From the NCBI GenBank assembly GCA_023228125.1, contig JALOBT010000013.1, positions 1-56,396 of the forward strand: a DNA stretch of 56,396 nucleotides, written 5' to 3'. A program made the position numbers and the translations under genes. The notes beneath the pieces were generated by a model, which made no database searches, was not told the origin of the DNA, and saw only the letters and a list, made by a program, of their open reading frames with translations. Positions 1-8,364 of this stretch are shown piece after piece. The stretch comes from Candidatus Cloacimonadota bacterium. Its GTDB lineage: Bacteria > Cloacimonadota > Cloacimonadia > Cloacimonadales > Cloacimonadaceae. Each line of letters starts with the position of its first letter. Position 1 is the stretch's first letter.

Positions 1-257
1 AATTGGACTATTGTAAGGATCTTCAGGAGAAGTTCCTGGCCGAAGGCCTGCGTTGTGAGATCGATCCCCGCAGTGAAAAGATCGGCTACAAGATCCGCGA
101 AGCCGAGCTGAAGAAGATCCCCTTTATGTGCATCATCGGCCAGAAAGAAGCAGAGCAGAACACTCTGACCCTGCGCCGTCATACCAAAGGCGATCTGGGC
201 TCCATGACTTTTGAAGAGGCACTATCCGCCATCAAAGCTGACCATGAGCAGAATTGA
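1..257 (+). CDS. thrS: Threonyl-tRNA synthetase, C-terminal end (partial)
   Basis: Only the last 84 or so codons are in the window; the frame is open from the left edge and stops at 255-257. The residues match the anticodon-binding domain that ends class II threonyl-tRNA synthetases: EKIGYKIREAELKKIPFM is the typical helix-strand of that domain and is followed by the Arg-rich strand LRRHTKGDLG and a short final helix. The enzyme charges tRNA-Thr in the cytoplasm. The stop codon lies 14 nt inside kdsD (start at 244), so the two genes are probably cotranscribed. Assignment rests on the C-terminal domain alone, but ProRS, HisRS and GlyRS fit the motif order less well. Confidence 0.85.
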   Translation, partial: LDYCKDLQEKFLAEGLRCEIDPRSEKIGYKIREAELKKIPFMCIIGQKEAEQNTLTLRRHTKGDLGSMTFEEALSAIKADHEQN

Positions 258-1212
258 AGATATCCGCACTGAACTTTTGAAAGAGGCTTCCGCCATCACC
301 ACGGTGGCGGAAAACCTCGATCAGATTGAGCTGGACAAAGCCTTTGCTTATCTCTCCAATTGTCAAGGTAAGGTAGTGGTTTGCGGCATCGGCAAGTCCG
401 GAATCATCGCCCGTAAAATCTCCGCCACTCTCGCCAGCACAGGCACTTCCTCCATCTTTCTGCATGCGGCAGAGGGAAATCATGGAGACTTGGGCATGCT
501 ATCCAAACAGGATGTGGTGCTGGCCATCTCAAATAGCGGCAATGTCCAGGAAATGCTGGCTATCATCCCCTTTATCAAATTTATGGGGGTTCCCCTCATC
601 AGCCTTACCGGAAATCTGGATTCACAACTTGCCAAAGCCTCCGACGCCGTGCTCTGCACCAAGGTGGATCCCGATCTGGAACCACTGGGCCTGGTGCCCA
701 CTGCCAGTACCACAGTGACTCTGGCCTTGGGAGATGCCCTGGCCATCGCGCTGCTCAAAGACAAGCATTTCTCGCTCACCGATTTTGCCCGTTTTCACCC
801 CGGTGGCGCGATCGGCAAAAGACTGCTGCTCAAGGTAAGTGACCTGATGCATAGCGGCAAAGAGCTACCCAGGGTGAAGACAAGCACATCAATGAGTGAC
901 GCCATATTGGAAATGACCACAAAAAAGTTGGGTTGCACGATAGTGGAGGATGCACAGGGGCAGATGTGCGGGATCATCACCGATGGCGATCTGCGCCGGC
1001 AATTGCAAGAGAAAGGCGATGCGCTGCTGAGGCACGTAGCTATGGATTGCATGACGGCAAGTCCCAAGCATACCCTGTCAGACGAGCTGGCCGTAAGTGC
1101 TTTAAGCTATATGCAGCAGTACTCCATCACCATGCTACCGGTGGTGGATTCCGAAGGGAAAGCTGCCGGTATCTTGCACATGCACGATCTGATCAGAGCA
1201 GGAGTGGTATAG
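244..1212 (+). CDS. kdsD: D-arabinose 5-phosphate isomerase (KpsF/GutQ family)
   Basis: This 322-aa protein has an N-terminal SIS sugar-isomerase domain (about residues 30-175) with GIGKSG (48-53), HAAEGNHGDLG (74-84) and SNSGN (96-100), followed by two CBS domains (about 205-320). That is the standard architecture of KdsD/KpsF enzymes, which convert ribulose 5-phosphate to arabinose 5-phosphate, the first committed step to the KDO sugar of lipopolysaccharide. It implies an LPS-type outer membrane, in line with the LpxL-like gene at 46835. I chose ATG 244 rather than the in-frame start at 211 because homologues begin close to this Met and the longer form would run through thrS. No strong Shine-Dalgarno is visible, which suggests translational coupling to thrS. 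Confidence 0.9.
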   Translation: MSRIEDIRTELLKEASAITTVAENLDQIELDKAFAYLSNCQGKVVVCGIGKSGIIARKISATLASTGTSSIFLHAAEGNHGDLGMLSKQDVVLAISNSGNVQEMLAIIPFIKFMGVPLISLTGNLDSQLAKASDAVLCTKVDPDLEPLGLVPTASTTVTLALGDALAIALLKDKHFSLTDFARFHPGGAIGKRLLLKVSDLMHSGKELPRVKTSTSMSDAILEMTTKKLGCTIVEDAQGQMCGIITDGDLRRQLQEKGDALLRHVAMDCMTASPKHTLSDELAVSALSYMQQYSITMLPVVDSEGKAAGILHMHDLIRAGVV

Positions 1213-1327
1213 CCCTAACGCTTGAATTTGCCTTCAATAAGCCGAAATCGTTTCCTCCTCCGGCTTACATTTTATCAAAATCCAATGAGGTGCATAGAAG
1301 CGCCTTCCGAAAACACCCTATTGAAAT

Positions 1328-1366
1328 AAGGCTCTCTGCCAGTGGCAAAGAGCCTTGTATTATTAC
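1328..1366. terminator. Hairpin terminator between convergent kdsD and hydG
   Basis: An 8-bp stem (AAGGCTCT 1328-1335 with AGAGCCTT 1349-1356) is followed on the plus strand by a T-rich tail. On the minus strand it is followed by TTATTT. It lies between two convergent genes and probably ends both transcripts. Confidence 0.6.
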
Positions 1367-1403
1367 TGTCTAATCAGTTTATAGCTGAAAGGGATGATAG
1401 GGC

Positions 1404-2813
1404 TTAATAATACAAATCCCGTTTGCCGGTCTTCATCTCTTCCAATTTCGCTGTAACAGACTTCTTCATCTCAGGATCTTCAATGCGGCCGACTTCAAAA
1501 TCAACCAGCTCCAAACCGGCCTTGAGGGTGCGTTCACTGGAATAATCATGCAGATATTCTGAGAAAGTCAGCAGAGCATTGGGGGTGCAGAAACGCTTCA
1601 CAAAACCCGGGATGGCAAATTCCATGAAGTGCTCTCCGGTGCGTCCGGCTCTATAACAAGAGGTGCAGAAAGAGGGGATGTATCCGCCCTTGGTAAGTTC
1701 ATAGATCACATCATCCAACGATCTGGTATCGCCCAGGACAAATTGGGATTTCTTGCGGGATTCGTCATCTTTGTGAGAATAGTCTCCCACTCCGATGGAG
1801 CTGCCAGCATCGATCTGAGATACTCCATAACGCAGGACTTCATTGCGGACATCCACCGGTTCGCGGGCAGTGAGGATCATGCCTGTATAGGGCACGCTGA
1901 GCCGCAGAATGGCGACCAGGAGTTTAAAGTCTTCATCGGATACTTTATCAGGCGGAGAATCGGTAAAAGACGTCCCGATAGCAGGTTCAATGCGCGGGAA
2001 GGAGATGGTATGCGGGCCTACTCCGAAGGTATCTTCCAGATGGATAGTGTGATACAAGAGGCCCATCACTTCAAAACGCCAGTCGTGAAGGCCCATCAAT
2101 GCTCCGATGCCCAGATCGTCGATCCCGGCCTTCATAGCGCGATCCAGCCCATCCAATCTCCACAGGAAGCTGCTCTTGGGGCCACTGGGATGTAGCTGTT
2201 CGTAAGTCTTCTGATGATAAGATTCCTGGAAGATCTGATAAGTGCCGATTCCTGCAGCTTTGACCACGCGGAATCCTTCTACATCCATAGGTGCAGCGTT
2301 GATATTCACGCGTCGGATCTCACCATTTTTGAATTTGGTGTCATAGACGGTCTGCACTGTTTCTGCGATGTATTCGGGAGAGTACATCGGGTGCTCGCCA
2401 TAGACCATGATCAGGCGTTTGTGACCTACATCCACCAGGGCTTTGGTCTCATCTACCAGGTCTTGATGGCTCAGGGTCTTGCGTTCGCAATCCTTATTTG
2501 AAATGCGAAAACCGCAGTAAACGCAGTCGTTGATGCATTCATTACCCACATACAGAGGGGCAAAAAGCACGATGCGATTGCCATAGATGCGCTCTTTGAG
2601 TGTGTGCGCACCTTCCTTGATCATCTCTTTGAGTTCAGGGTCTTTCACGCCAAGCAGAGCGGCCGTTTCAGCCGGCTCCAATCTGTTCTTATCCAGTGAT
2701 TTTTGGATGATGTCACGGATTCTGCTGGCTGGAGCATTGGCTTCGCTTTCCAGCAGTGCTTCGATGGTGGCATCCGGAATAAAGGATTTGAGTCCTTCGA
2801 TGTTAAACTTCAT
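1404..2813 (-). CDS. hydG: [FeFe]-hydrogenase maturase HydG (radical SAM tyrosine lyase)
   Basis: This 469-aa protein is full length for HydG, which cleaves tyrosine to give the CO and CN- ligands of the [FeFe]-hydrogenase H-cluster. The radical SAM motif CX3CX2C is at C93, C97 and C100 (ECINDCVYCGF). The C-terminal auxiliary cluster motif CX2CX22C (CTSCYRAGRTGEHFM...C) near residue 385 separates HydG from ThiH. The start is ATG 2813, seven bases after AAGGAG; an in-frame TTG 18 nt upstream is less likely. It overlaps the end of the regulator gene at 2803-3075 by 11 nt. HydE, HydF and the hydrogenase itself are not in the window, so the maturation genes are dispersed. Confidence 0.95.
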   Translation of the reverse strand: MKFNIEGLKSFIPDATIEALLESEANAPASRIRDIIQKSLDKNRLEPAETAALLGVKDPELKEMIKEGAHTLKERIYGNRIVLFAPLYVGNECINDCVYCGFRISNKDCERKTLSHQDLVDETKALVDVGHKRLIMVYGEHPMYSPEYIAETVQTVYDTKFKNGEIRRVNINAAPMDVEGFRVVKAAGIGTYQIFQESYHQKTYEQLHPSGPKSSFLWRLDGLDRAMKAGIDDLGIGALMGLHDWRFEVMGLLYHTIHLEDTFGVGPHTISFPRIEPAIGTSFTDSPPDKVSDEDFKLLVAILRLSVPYTGMILTAREPVDVRNEVLRYGVSQIDAGSSIGVGDYSHKDDESRKKSQFVLGDTRSLDDVIYELTKGGYIPSFCTSCYRAGRTGEHFMEFAIPGFVKRFCTPNALLTFSEYLHDYSSERTLKAGLELVDFEVGRIEDPEMKKSVTAKLEEMKTGKRDLYY

Positions 2814-3075
2814 TTTTATCTCCTTGTTCAATTTTCAGAGTTTGGGTCTTCACGTTTAGGCCTGGGACCATGCCCAGTTTTCCGGAAAATGCACCCATTT
2901 CGGGGGTAGTCATTTCCATCACCAAAAAGATCGCTGAAGCCCCCCAATCCCGCATCGGGTAGCCCACTCTCAAAAGGATATATGAGGCATGGCTATGGAG
3001 CAGTTCGCTCACAGGCTGAAAGGCTAATTCAATATCGTCTATGACGATCGTAACTACATGTCTTTTCAGGGTCAT
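2803..3075 (-). CDS. Putative iron-only hydrogenase system regulator (TM1266-like)
   Basis: This 90-aa protein has the ACT/NikR-like fold signature of the TM1266 family: an N-terminal strand (HVVTIVIDD), then HASYILLRVGYPMRDWG and the C-terminal EMGAFSGKLGMVPGLNVKTQ. Family members sit beside [FeFe]-hydrogenase maturation genes and are presumed regulators; no DNA-binding segment is obvious here. ATG 3075 is preceded by AAGGA at a good distance, whereas a longer frame to 3165 has no ribosome site. Its end overlaps hydG by 11 nt, so the pair is one operon. The family match is good; the regulatory role is inferred from context. Confidence 0.8.
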   Translation of the reverse strand: MTLKRHVVTIVIDDIELAFQPVSELLHSHASYILLRVGYPMRDWGASAIFLVMEMTTPEMGAFSGKLGMVPGLNVKTQTLKIEQGDKNEV

Positions 3076-3301
3076 ATTATCTTCCTTGGCAGGCGAAAAA
3101 TTGATACAGAGGAGGCATTTGAGGGGAGGACTAATCCACCCTTGATGCCAGAACGTATCTCTCATCGCAGGTTATTTTCCCCATTAATAGGGATGGCTGA
3201 TTTTTGGCAAGGTAAAAAATTAATATTGACAGATTCTTGTAGCCCTGCACCTTGGTATCTTGCTTCATAATATTATGATAGCATATAACTTAGTAGAGAA
3301 T

Positions 3302-4261
3302 ATGTCCATGAAAAGAATAACGTTTACCATCAGCTTCGTGCTGCTTGCCCTATACCTGAATGCCGTCAATTTCAGTTGGTTTTCGCAATCTGATGCCCGC
3401 TGGAAATCAGAACAGCTGGGCAGAAGTACGTCAATAGGCCGTAGTGGCTGCGTGCTGTCCTGCCTCTCAATGCTTCTGAATGCCGAAGCCTCAAATCCTT
3501 ATATCACTCCAGATAAGCTCAATCAATGGCTCAAGGCAAATGGCGGATATTCTGGCAATAACATGCGCTGGCAAATCCCCGGCCTCATCGATGGGAATGG
3601 TCTCGGCATAGAGCTGCAAGCGCAAAGCACCCGCTACAATGACTGGGAATTTCTCTCCTCGGAGCTTGAGCAGGGCAACAAAGTAATCGTAAAAGTGGCA
3701 GGAAGGCGCTCGCATTGGGTTTTGGTGGTGGGGCAAGAAGGCCCGGCCAATGAAGCTGCTTCCTATATAGTAAACGATCCCGGAATGAAGGAATATGAGA
3801 CCCGGACTCTGGCCTTTTGGGGTGGTTTCCGTTCCGCAAGAAGCTACAGCGGGAACTGGCTGGATGAGCAATCCTTCAATCTGAGCAGCGAAATCTATGT
3901 GGTGCCCATCCCCGAAGAAGAATATTTTATCTATGATATGTATGATCTCCCCTCGCCTGCAGATGTCTTTGTCAGCCTGCAAAATAGTCTTGATGTGGAG
4001 ATTCACGGTTTCTTCATCCTGGGCCTCTTTGATGAATCTGATGAGCTCATCCATACTGTGGACTACCAATATGCCGAGCTTGAGCCCGCTGGCGAGATCG
4101 ATCTGCTCTTTGAAATGCTGGACTTTAGTCCTCTGGAAGATCAATCTAACACGCTCAAGATCATATATAGCAAATACTTCTCCGCTATGCCTTCCCGCTT
4201 TGACACCATTAATCTGGATCACAGTGGCTTGCGTAATCTCACCATCATAGAAGATGAATAA
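3302..4261 (+). CDS. Secreted C39-like cysteine peptidase domain protein
   Basis: The 319-aa product begins with a signal peptide (MKRITFTISFVLLALYLNA). Residues about 22-205 resemble a C39-like/papain-like fold: SGCVLSCLSMLLN with candidate nucleophile C50, SHWVLVVG with H138, and VNDPG with D159, in the right order for a Cys-His-Asp triad. The remaining 115 residues look beta-rich with no recognised domain. C39-like secreted proteins cleave peptides or act on the cell wall; the substrate is unknown. Two Met codons (3302, 3308) are possible starts and the Shine-Dalgarno is weak. A TTGACA hexamer lies at 3226-3231, but no well spaced -10 follows it. The gene precedes two secreted C25 proteases but is separated from them by about 200 nt. 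Confidence 0.7.
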   Translation: MSMKRITFTISFVLLALYLNAVNFSWFSQSDARWKSEQLGRSTSIGRSGCVLSCLSMLLNAEASNPYITPDKLNQWLKANGGYSGNNMRWQIPGLIDGNGLGIELQAQSTRYNDWEFLSSELEQGNKVIVKVAGRRSHWVLVVGQEGPANEAASYIVNDPGMKEYETRTLAFWGGFRSARSYSGNWLDEQSFNLSSEIYVVPIPEEEYFIYDMYDLPSPADVFVSLQNSLDVEIHGFFILGLFDESDELIHTVDYQYAELEPAGEIDLLFEMLDFSPLEDQSNTLKIIYSKYFSAMPSRFDTINLDHSGLRNLTIIEDE

Positions 4262-4376
4262 GCCCATTGCTGATCCTAAAGAAAAGATTGCAATCCCAAC
4301 AGAGGCAAAAGATTCTGAGATATTTCTTGCGGTTTTCCCTTAAAACATTGGATAAATCTTAGATTTTCTCTGGTCT

Positions 4377-4392
4377 TGGCTTTATTCTTGCA
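4377..4392 (+). promoter_or_regulatory. Sigma-54-like promoter (TGGC-N7-TTGCA)
   Basis: TGGC (4377-4380) and TTGCA (4388-4392) are spaced so that GG and GC are exactly 10 nt apart, as at -24/-12 promoters. Transcription would start near 4403, about 60 nt before the first C25 gene. A small hairpin (AGGTG 4408-4412, CACCT 4422-4426) would lie in the leader. No enhancer-binding activator gene is in the window, and one match can occur by chance. Confidence 0.35.
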
Positions 4393-4464
4393 TTATCATA
4401 TTAACACAGGTGGAGTATGTTCACCTACAGCTTATTAATAACGTGAAAAGATATAGGAGACAAT

Positions 4465-7400
4465 ATGAAAAAGCATCTCATAATGCTTGTTCTAATGGCT
4501 ATGAGTGTAATGCTCATGGCCAATAGCGGAACTATCCGATTGCAAAACGGTACCGCTACATCAGAGATTTTACAAAGCAGTCCAGATGGACTCAAGGTTC
4601 GCTTTGCGATCGACCAACTGGAGTTCTTTGAAGTGCAAAGCAGCCAGGGAGTCTGGACTGCCATTTCGGCGCAAGATTTTACCAGCACAAATAAAGTGGG
4701 CGAACCAAAATTGCCCCTGCTTAGAAAGATCATTAGCGTGCCCTTGGGCGCAGAGCTTCAATTTAGCCTGAGCAAGACCCAAAGAAGTACCGTATCGCTG
4801 GCAGAGAAAGGGATAAACTACCCCATCCTGCCTGCTCAGGAAAGTGTATCCAAAAGTGCCAATCCGGAAGAGCTGACCTTTGTGGTAAACCGGGATTTCT
4901 ATAATGGCGAGTACGCAAGCAATGAGTCTTTGATTCAGATCAGCGAACTGGGGATGATGCGCGGAGAGAGGCTTTTTGCCCTTGATTTTGTGCCCATCAA
5001 TTACAACCCCGCCAGCAAAAGCCTGGATGTAGTGCTTTCGACGGAGATTGAGCTCAGCTTTGTGGGCGCAGATCATGCAGCCACAGCCGAACTCAAGGCC
5101 AAGACCTATTCCCCTGCTTTTGAAGGAGCCTTTGCCTCTACAGTTTGGAATCATCAGGCTACCAGAAGCACCGTCTTGCGATACCCGATGGGATACCTCA
5201 TCATCCTTCCGGCCAATTTCAATGCGGCTATGCAGCCCTTTATCGATTGGAAGACCCGTGAAGGCTTTAATGTCACCGTGGCCACGATCGAAAGCATTGG
5301 TAATACTACCAACCAGATCAAGACCTATATTCAAGGTCTATGGAATGACGCCACAGTGCAAAATCCCGCACCCAGCTACTTGCTGATCGTGGGAGATGTC
5401 GCCCAGGTTCGTTCCAATACATCTACCACCTTTGGCTCGCATCCCACCGATCTTCACTATGTGAGGCTCCAGGGTACGGACTATATGCCAGAGATGTTTT
5501 TTGGCAGATTCTCGGCCACCAGTGTAGCGCAAGTGACAAACCAGGTAAACAAGACCCTCATGCATGAACAATATACCATGCCAAATGATGATTACCTGGC
5601 CAAGACAGTGCTCATCGCCGGACATGACGCTTCTTGGGCACCTACGCACGGCAATGGCCAAATAGCTTATGCTACCCAGAACTATTTTAATATCGCCCAT
5701 GGCATTACCAGCAACAACTATTTGTATCCCACGTCTCAAAATTCCGCTGCCCCCATCATAGCCAATGCCTCAGAAGGTAGAGGATACATCAATTACACGG
5801 CCCACGGCGATGTCGGTGAATGGTATAGTCCAAAGTTCACCATCGCCAACGTCAACAGCCTCCAAAATCTGAATGAATATTCATTTGTAGTAGGAAATTG
5901 CTGTCTTACCAGCAAGTTTGATGACGCTACCTGCTTTGCTGAAGCCTGGTTGAGAGCGGAAAACAAAGGCGGCGTTGTTTACATCGGTGGCACCAATAGC
6001 ACCTATTGGGATGAAGACTATTGGTGGGGAGTGGGAGCCAAAGGCAGTGCCACTGGCAGCGCTCCAGCTTACAATGCAAATGCTCTGGGTATTTACGACG
6101 CGCTTTTTCATGAGCACAATGAAGGTTTAGGCGATTGGGCCGGCAGCGCTGGCGCTTTGATCATGATGGGAAATCTGGCTGTAGCTCAAGGCAATAGCAC
6201 CCGCACAAATTACTATTGGGAAATCTATTCCATCATGGGCGACCCCTCTTTGGTGCCCTATCTGGGGATTCCCGCTAACAATGCCATGAATATACCTGAG
6301 ACCATCTTCCTGGGTTTGGGCTCTGTGGAAATAGTAGCCGATCCTTACACCTATGTAGCCATCTCTATGGATGGTGAATTACACGGGGTGGGATTGACCG
6401 ATGCCAGCGGATATCTGATGCTGGACTACATCCCCTTTGAAACCCCCGGCCTCGCAGAGATCGTGGCTACCCGCTCCATGCGCAAGCCTTTGATAGGCTA
6501 TGTCTCTGTGATCCCCAATGATGGCGCCTATATCACTGTAGGGCATATCAATCTGGTGGATGACAACGGCATTGCCGAAGCTGGAGAGACCATTGCTATG
6601 GACCTCACCTTTACCAATGTTGGGGTCATGATCGCAGAGAATCTCAGCGTTTCTATCGAGACTGAAAGCCCCTGGGTTTATTTCACCACTTCCGAGACTA
6701 ATATTGACGATATCAGTCCCAGCGGTGTGCTTACGGTATCCTCTATTTTTTCGGCTCAGATTGATCAGGGAACTCCAGATCAACATGTAGCTGAATTTCT
6801 GATCACCGTAACCGACGGTGTATCTGTGTGGTCCACCACCCGCAGCCTTACCATTAATGCTCCGGATGTGATCATCAACTCAGTCAATTTTTATGATCCC
6901 AACAACAACGGCATCTTTGAAGCTGGTGAAACCATCAACGTCACCCTCAATATCACAAATGCTGGACATATGATGGTGGAAAGCGGAACCCTGGATTTGA
7001 TCCTGAATAGCCCCCTGGCCAGCCTTCCCCTCAGCAGCTTTACGATTCCCGGCATCAACACCGGGATGAATATCCCCTTAAGCTTTGATATCATCCTCGC
7101 CAGCAATATCGAAGATGGAGTGGTAATACCTCTGGGTGTGGCTTTGGATATGGGCGTGCAGATGATCAATCACAGTGTGCTGATCCCCATCGGAGCCGTG
7201 ATGGAAGGCTTTGAAACTGGCGATTTCAGCACCTTCCCCTGGGAAAACACCAGCAATCAACCCTGGACTATAGTGAATTCAATGTCGCATAGTGGCTCCT
7301 ATTCTGCCCGTAGCGGTGTGATTGGCCACAATTCCTCCACCAGCCTGCAAGTCACCATCAATGTGGGCCTGGAAGGCGAGGTCAGCTTTTGGCGCCAGGT

Positions 7401-8247
7401 ATCCTCCGAAGCCAGATACGACCATCTGAAATTCTATATAGATGGCGCAGAGATGGGCTCTTGGAACGGGATTCAAACCTGGGCGGAATTCAGCTATCCC
7501 GTCAGCGCTGGAGCGCACACTTTCAAATGGACTTATATCAAGGACGTCAGCACTACCGGTGGCACAGATACGGCTTGGATCGATGACATCAGATTCCCCT
7601 TGAGCGGCAATTCTACCGTGCCGATGGCATATTCCAATACCGCTTCGATCTCTTTCCCCGAAGTGCTCCCTAATACTACTGTAAGCGAGAGCTTTGTCCT
7701 GCGCAATCTCGGCACGGGAAATCTGGAAGGGACCATTACCGTTCCTGCGGAGTTTAGTCTTTCCCACATGGGGCAGGCTCTTCCCAATGATCACTATTAT
7801 GAGATTGGTGCTGGAGTCACCAAAATCTATACCATCAGCTTTGTGGCCGGTGAGAATGTGCCAGATATCGACAGTGAGATCCAGATCATGACCAATGATC
7901 CCGATCTGCCGGTGATCACCATCCCCATTCATCTGATAGGCGTAGCAAATTCAGACCTGATTAATCCGGCGGTTACCGCCCTAAAAGGTAATTTCCCCAA
8001 TCCCTTCAATCCCAGCACCTCGATCCGTTTCTCTCTAAAAGATGCGAGCCCTGTGCTAATCAATATATACAATCTTAAGGGACAATTAGTCAAGAGCTTG
8101 CTAAAAAGCGAGCTAAGTTCTGGAAATCACCAAATCACCTGGAATGGTAAAGATGACCGCGGTGCCCCAGTGGCCAGCGGAATCTATCTCTACCGCATGG
8201 AAAGCAATAACTTCAAAGCAACAAACAAGATGATGCTCATGAAATAG
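4465..8247 (+). CDS. Secreted gingipain-like C25 peptidase with C-terminal sorting domain (copy 1)
   Basis: This 1260-aa protein has a signal peptide (about 1-20), a gingipain-type propeptide (about 25-220) and a C25 catalytic domain (about 235-610) with candidate catalytic H447 (TAHGD) and C479 or C480 (VVGNCCLT). CARDB/Ig-like repeats follow (about 690-910, two copies of a D-N-G-I-x-E-A-G-E-T loop), then a jelly-roll/MAM-like domain (about 915-1045), a Hydin-like Ig domain and a C-terminal FlgD-like domain starting at FPNPFNPSTSIRFSL and ending in MMLMK. That last domain resembles type IX (Por) sorting domains. ATG 4465 follows AGGAG in the leader. The protein is probably exported across both membranes to degrade protein. 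The double Cys where copy 2 has VACVNG is unusual for the family. Confidence 0.85.
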   Translation: MKKHLIMLVLMAMSVMLMANSGTIRLQNGTATSEILQSSPDGLKVRFAIDQLEFFEVQSSQGVWTAISAQDFTSTNKVGEPKLPLLRKIISVPLGAELQFSLSKTQRSTVSLAEKGINYPILPAQESVSKSANPEELTFVVNRDFYNGEYASNESLIQISELGMMRGERLFALDFVPINYNPASKSLDVVLSTEIELSFVGADHAATAELKAKTYSPAFEGAFASTVWNHQATRSTVLRYPMGYLIILPANFNAAMQPFIDWKTREGFNVTVATIESIGNTTNQIKTYIQGLWNDATVQNPAPSYLLIVGDVAQVRSNTSTTFGSHPTDLHYVRLQGTDYMPEMFFGRFSATSVAQVTNQVNKTLMHEQYTMPNDDYLAKTVLIAGHDASWAPTHGNGQIAYATQNYFNIAHGITSNNYLYPTSQNSAAPIIANASEGRGYINYTAHGDVGEWYSPKFTIANVNSLQNLNEYSFVVGNCCLTSKFDDATCFAEAWLRAENKGGVVYIGGTNSTYWDEDYWWGVGAKGSATGSAPAYNANALGIYDALFHEHNEGLGDWAGSAGALIMMGNLAVAQGNSTRTNYYWEIYSIMGDPSLVPYLGIPANNAMNIPETIFLGLGSVEIVADPYTYVAISMDGELHGVGLTDASGYLMLDYIPFETPGLAEIVATRSMRKPLIGYVSVIPNDGAYITVGHINLVDDNGIAEAGETIAMDLTFTNVGVMIAENLSVSIETESPWVYFTTSETNIDDISPSGVLTVSSIFSAQIDQGTPDQHVAEFLITVTDGVSVWSTTRSLTINAPDVIINSVNFYDPNNNGIFEAGETINVTLNITNAGHMMVESGTLDLILNSPLASLPLSSFTIPGINTGMNIPLSFDIILASNIEDGVVIPLGVALDMGVQMINHSVLIPIGAVMEGFETGDFSTFPWENTSNQPWTIVNSMSHSGSYSARSGVIGHNSSTSLQVTINVGLEGEVSFWRQVSSEARYDHLKFYIDGAEMGSWNGIQTWAEFSYPVSAGAHTFKWTYIKDVSTTGGTDTAWIDDIRFPLSGNSTVPMAYSNTASISFPEVLPNTTVSESFVLRNLGTGNLEGTITVPAEFSLSHMGQALPNDHYYEIGAGVTKIYTISFVAGENVPDIDSEIQIMTNDPDLPVITIPIHLIGVANSDLINPAVTALKGNFPNPFNPSTSIRFSLKDASPVLINIYNLKGQLVKSLLKSELSSGNHQITWNGKDDRGAPVASGIYLYRMESNNFKATNKMMLMK

Positions 8248-8256
8248 AGCGAGATT

Positions 8257-8297
8257 GGGCACCCCTTGATGGGGGTGCCCGCCTTTGATTTTGTTTT
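8257..8297 (+). terminator. Rho-independent terminator after C25 copy 1
   Basis: GGGCACCCC (8257-8265) pairs with GGGGTGCCC (8272-8280) around a short loop and is followed by GCCTTTGATTTTGTTTT. It separates the two protease genes into different transcripts. Confidence 0.85.
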
Positions 8298-8364
8298 ATA
8301 GTGTGTAAAATGCAAAAGCAAAACCTACAAGAATTATATAGTTTTAGATAAAATGGAGGATATA

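Noticed and set aside
1629..2195. 188-codon plus-strand frame opposite hydG
   Set aside because: Antisense shadow of a gene with full HydG motifs.
3226..3261. Sigma-70 promoter TTGACA ... TATCTT before the C39-like gene
   Set aside because: The spacer would be 24 nt, too long for a normal promoter.
4570..5334. Long minus-strand frame inside C25 copy 1
   Set aside because: It is antisense to the protease and only reflects its codon bias; no ribosome site or family signature.
8353..8364. ATG 8353 as start of C25 copy 2
   Set aside because: GGAGG lies just after it and is correctly placed for GTG 8365, which also starts a clean signal peptide.
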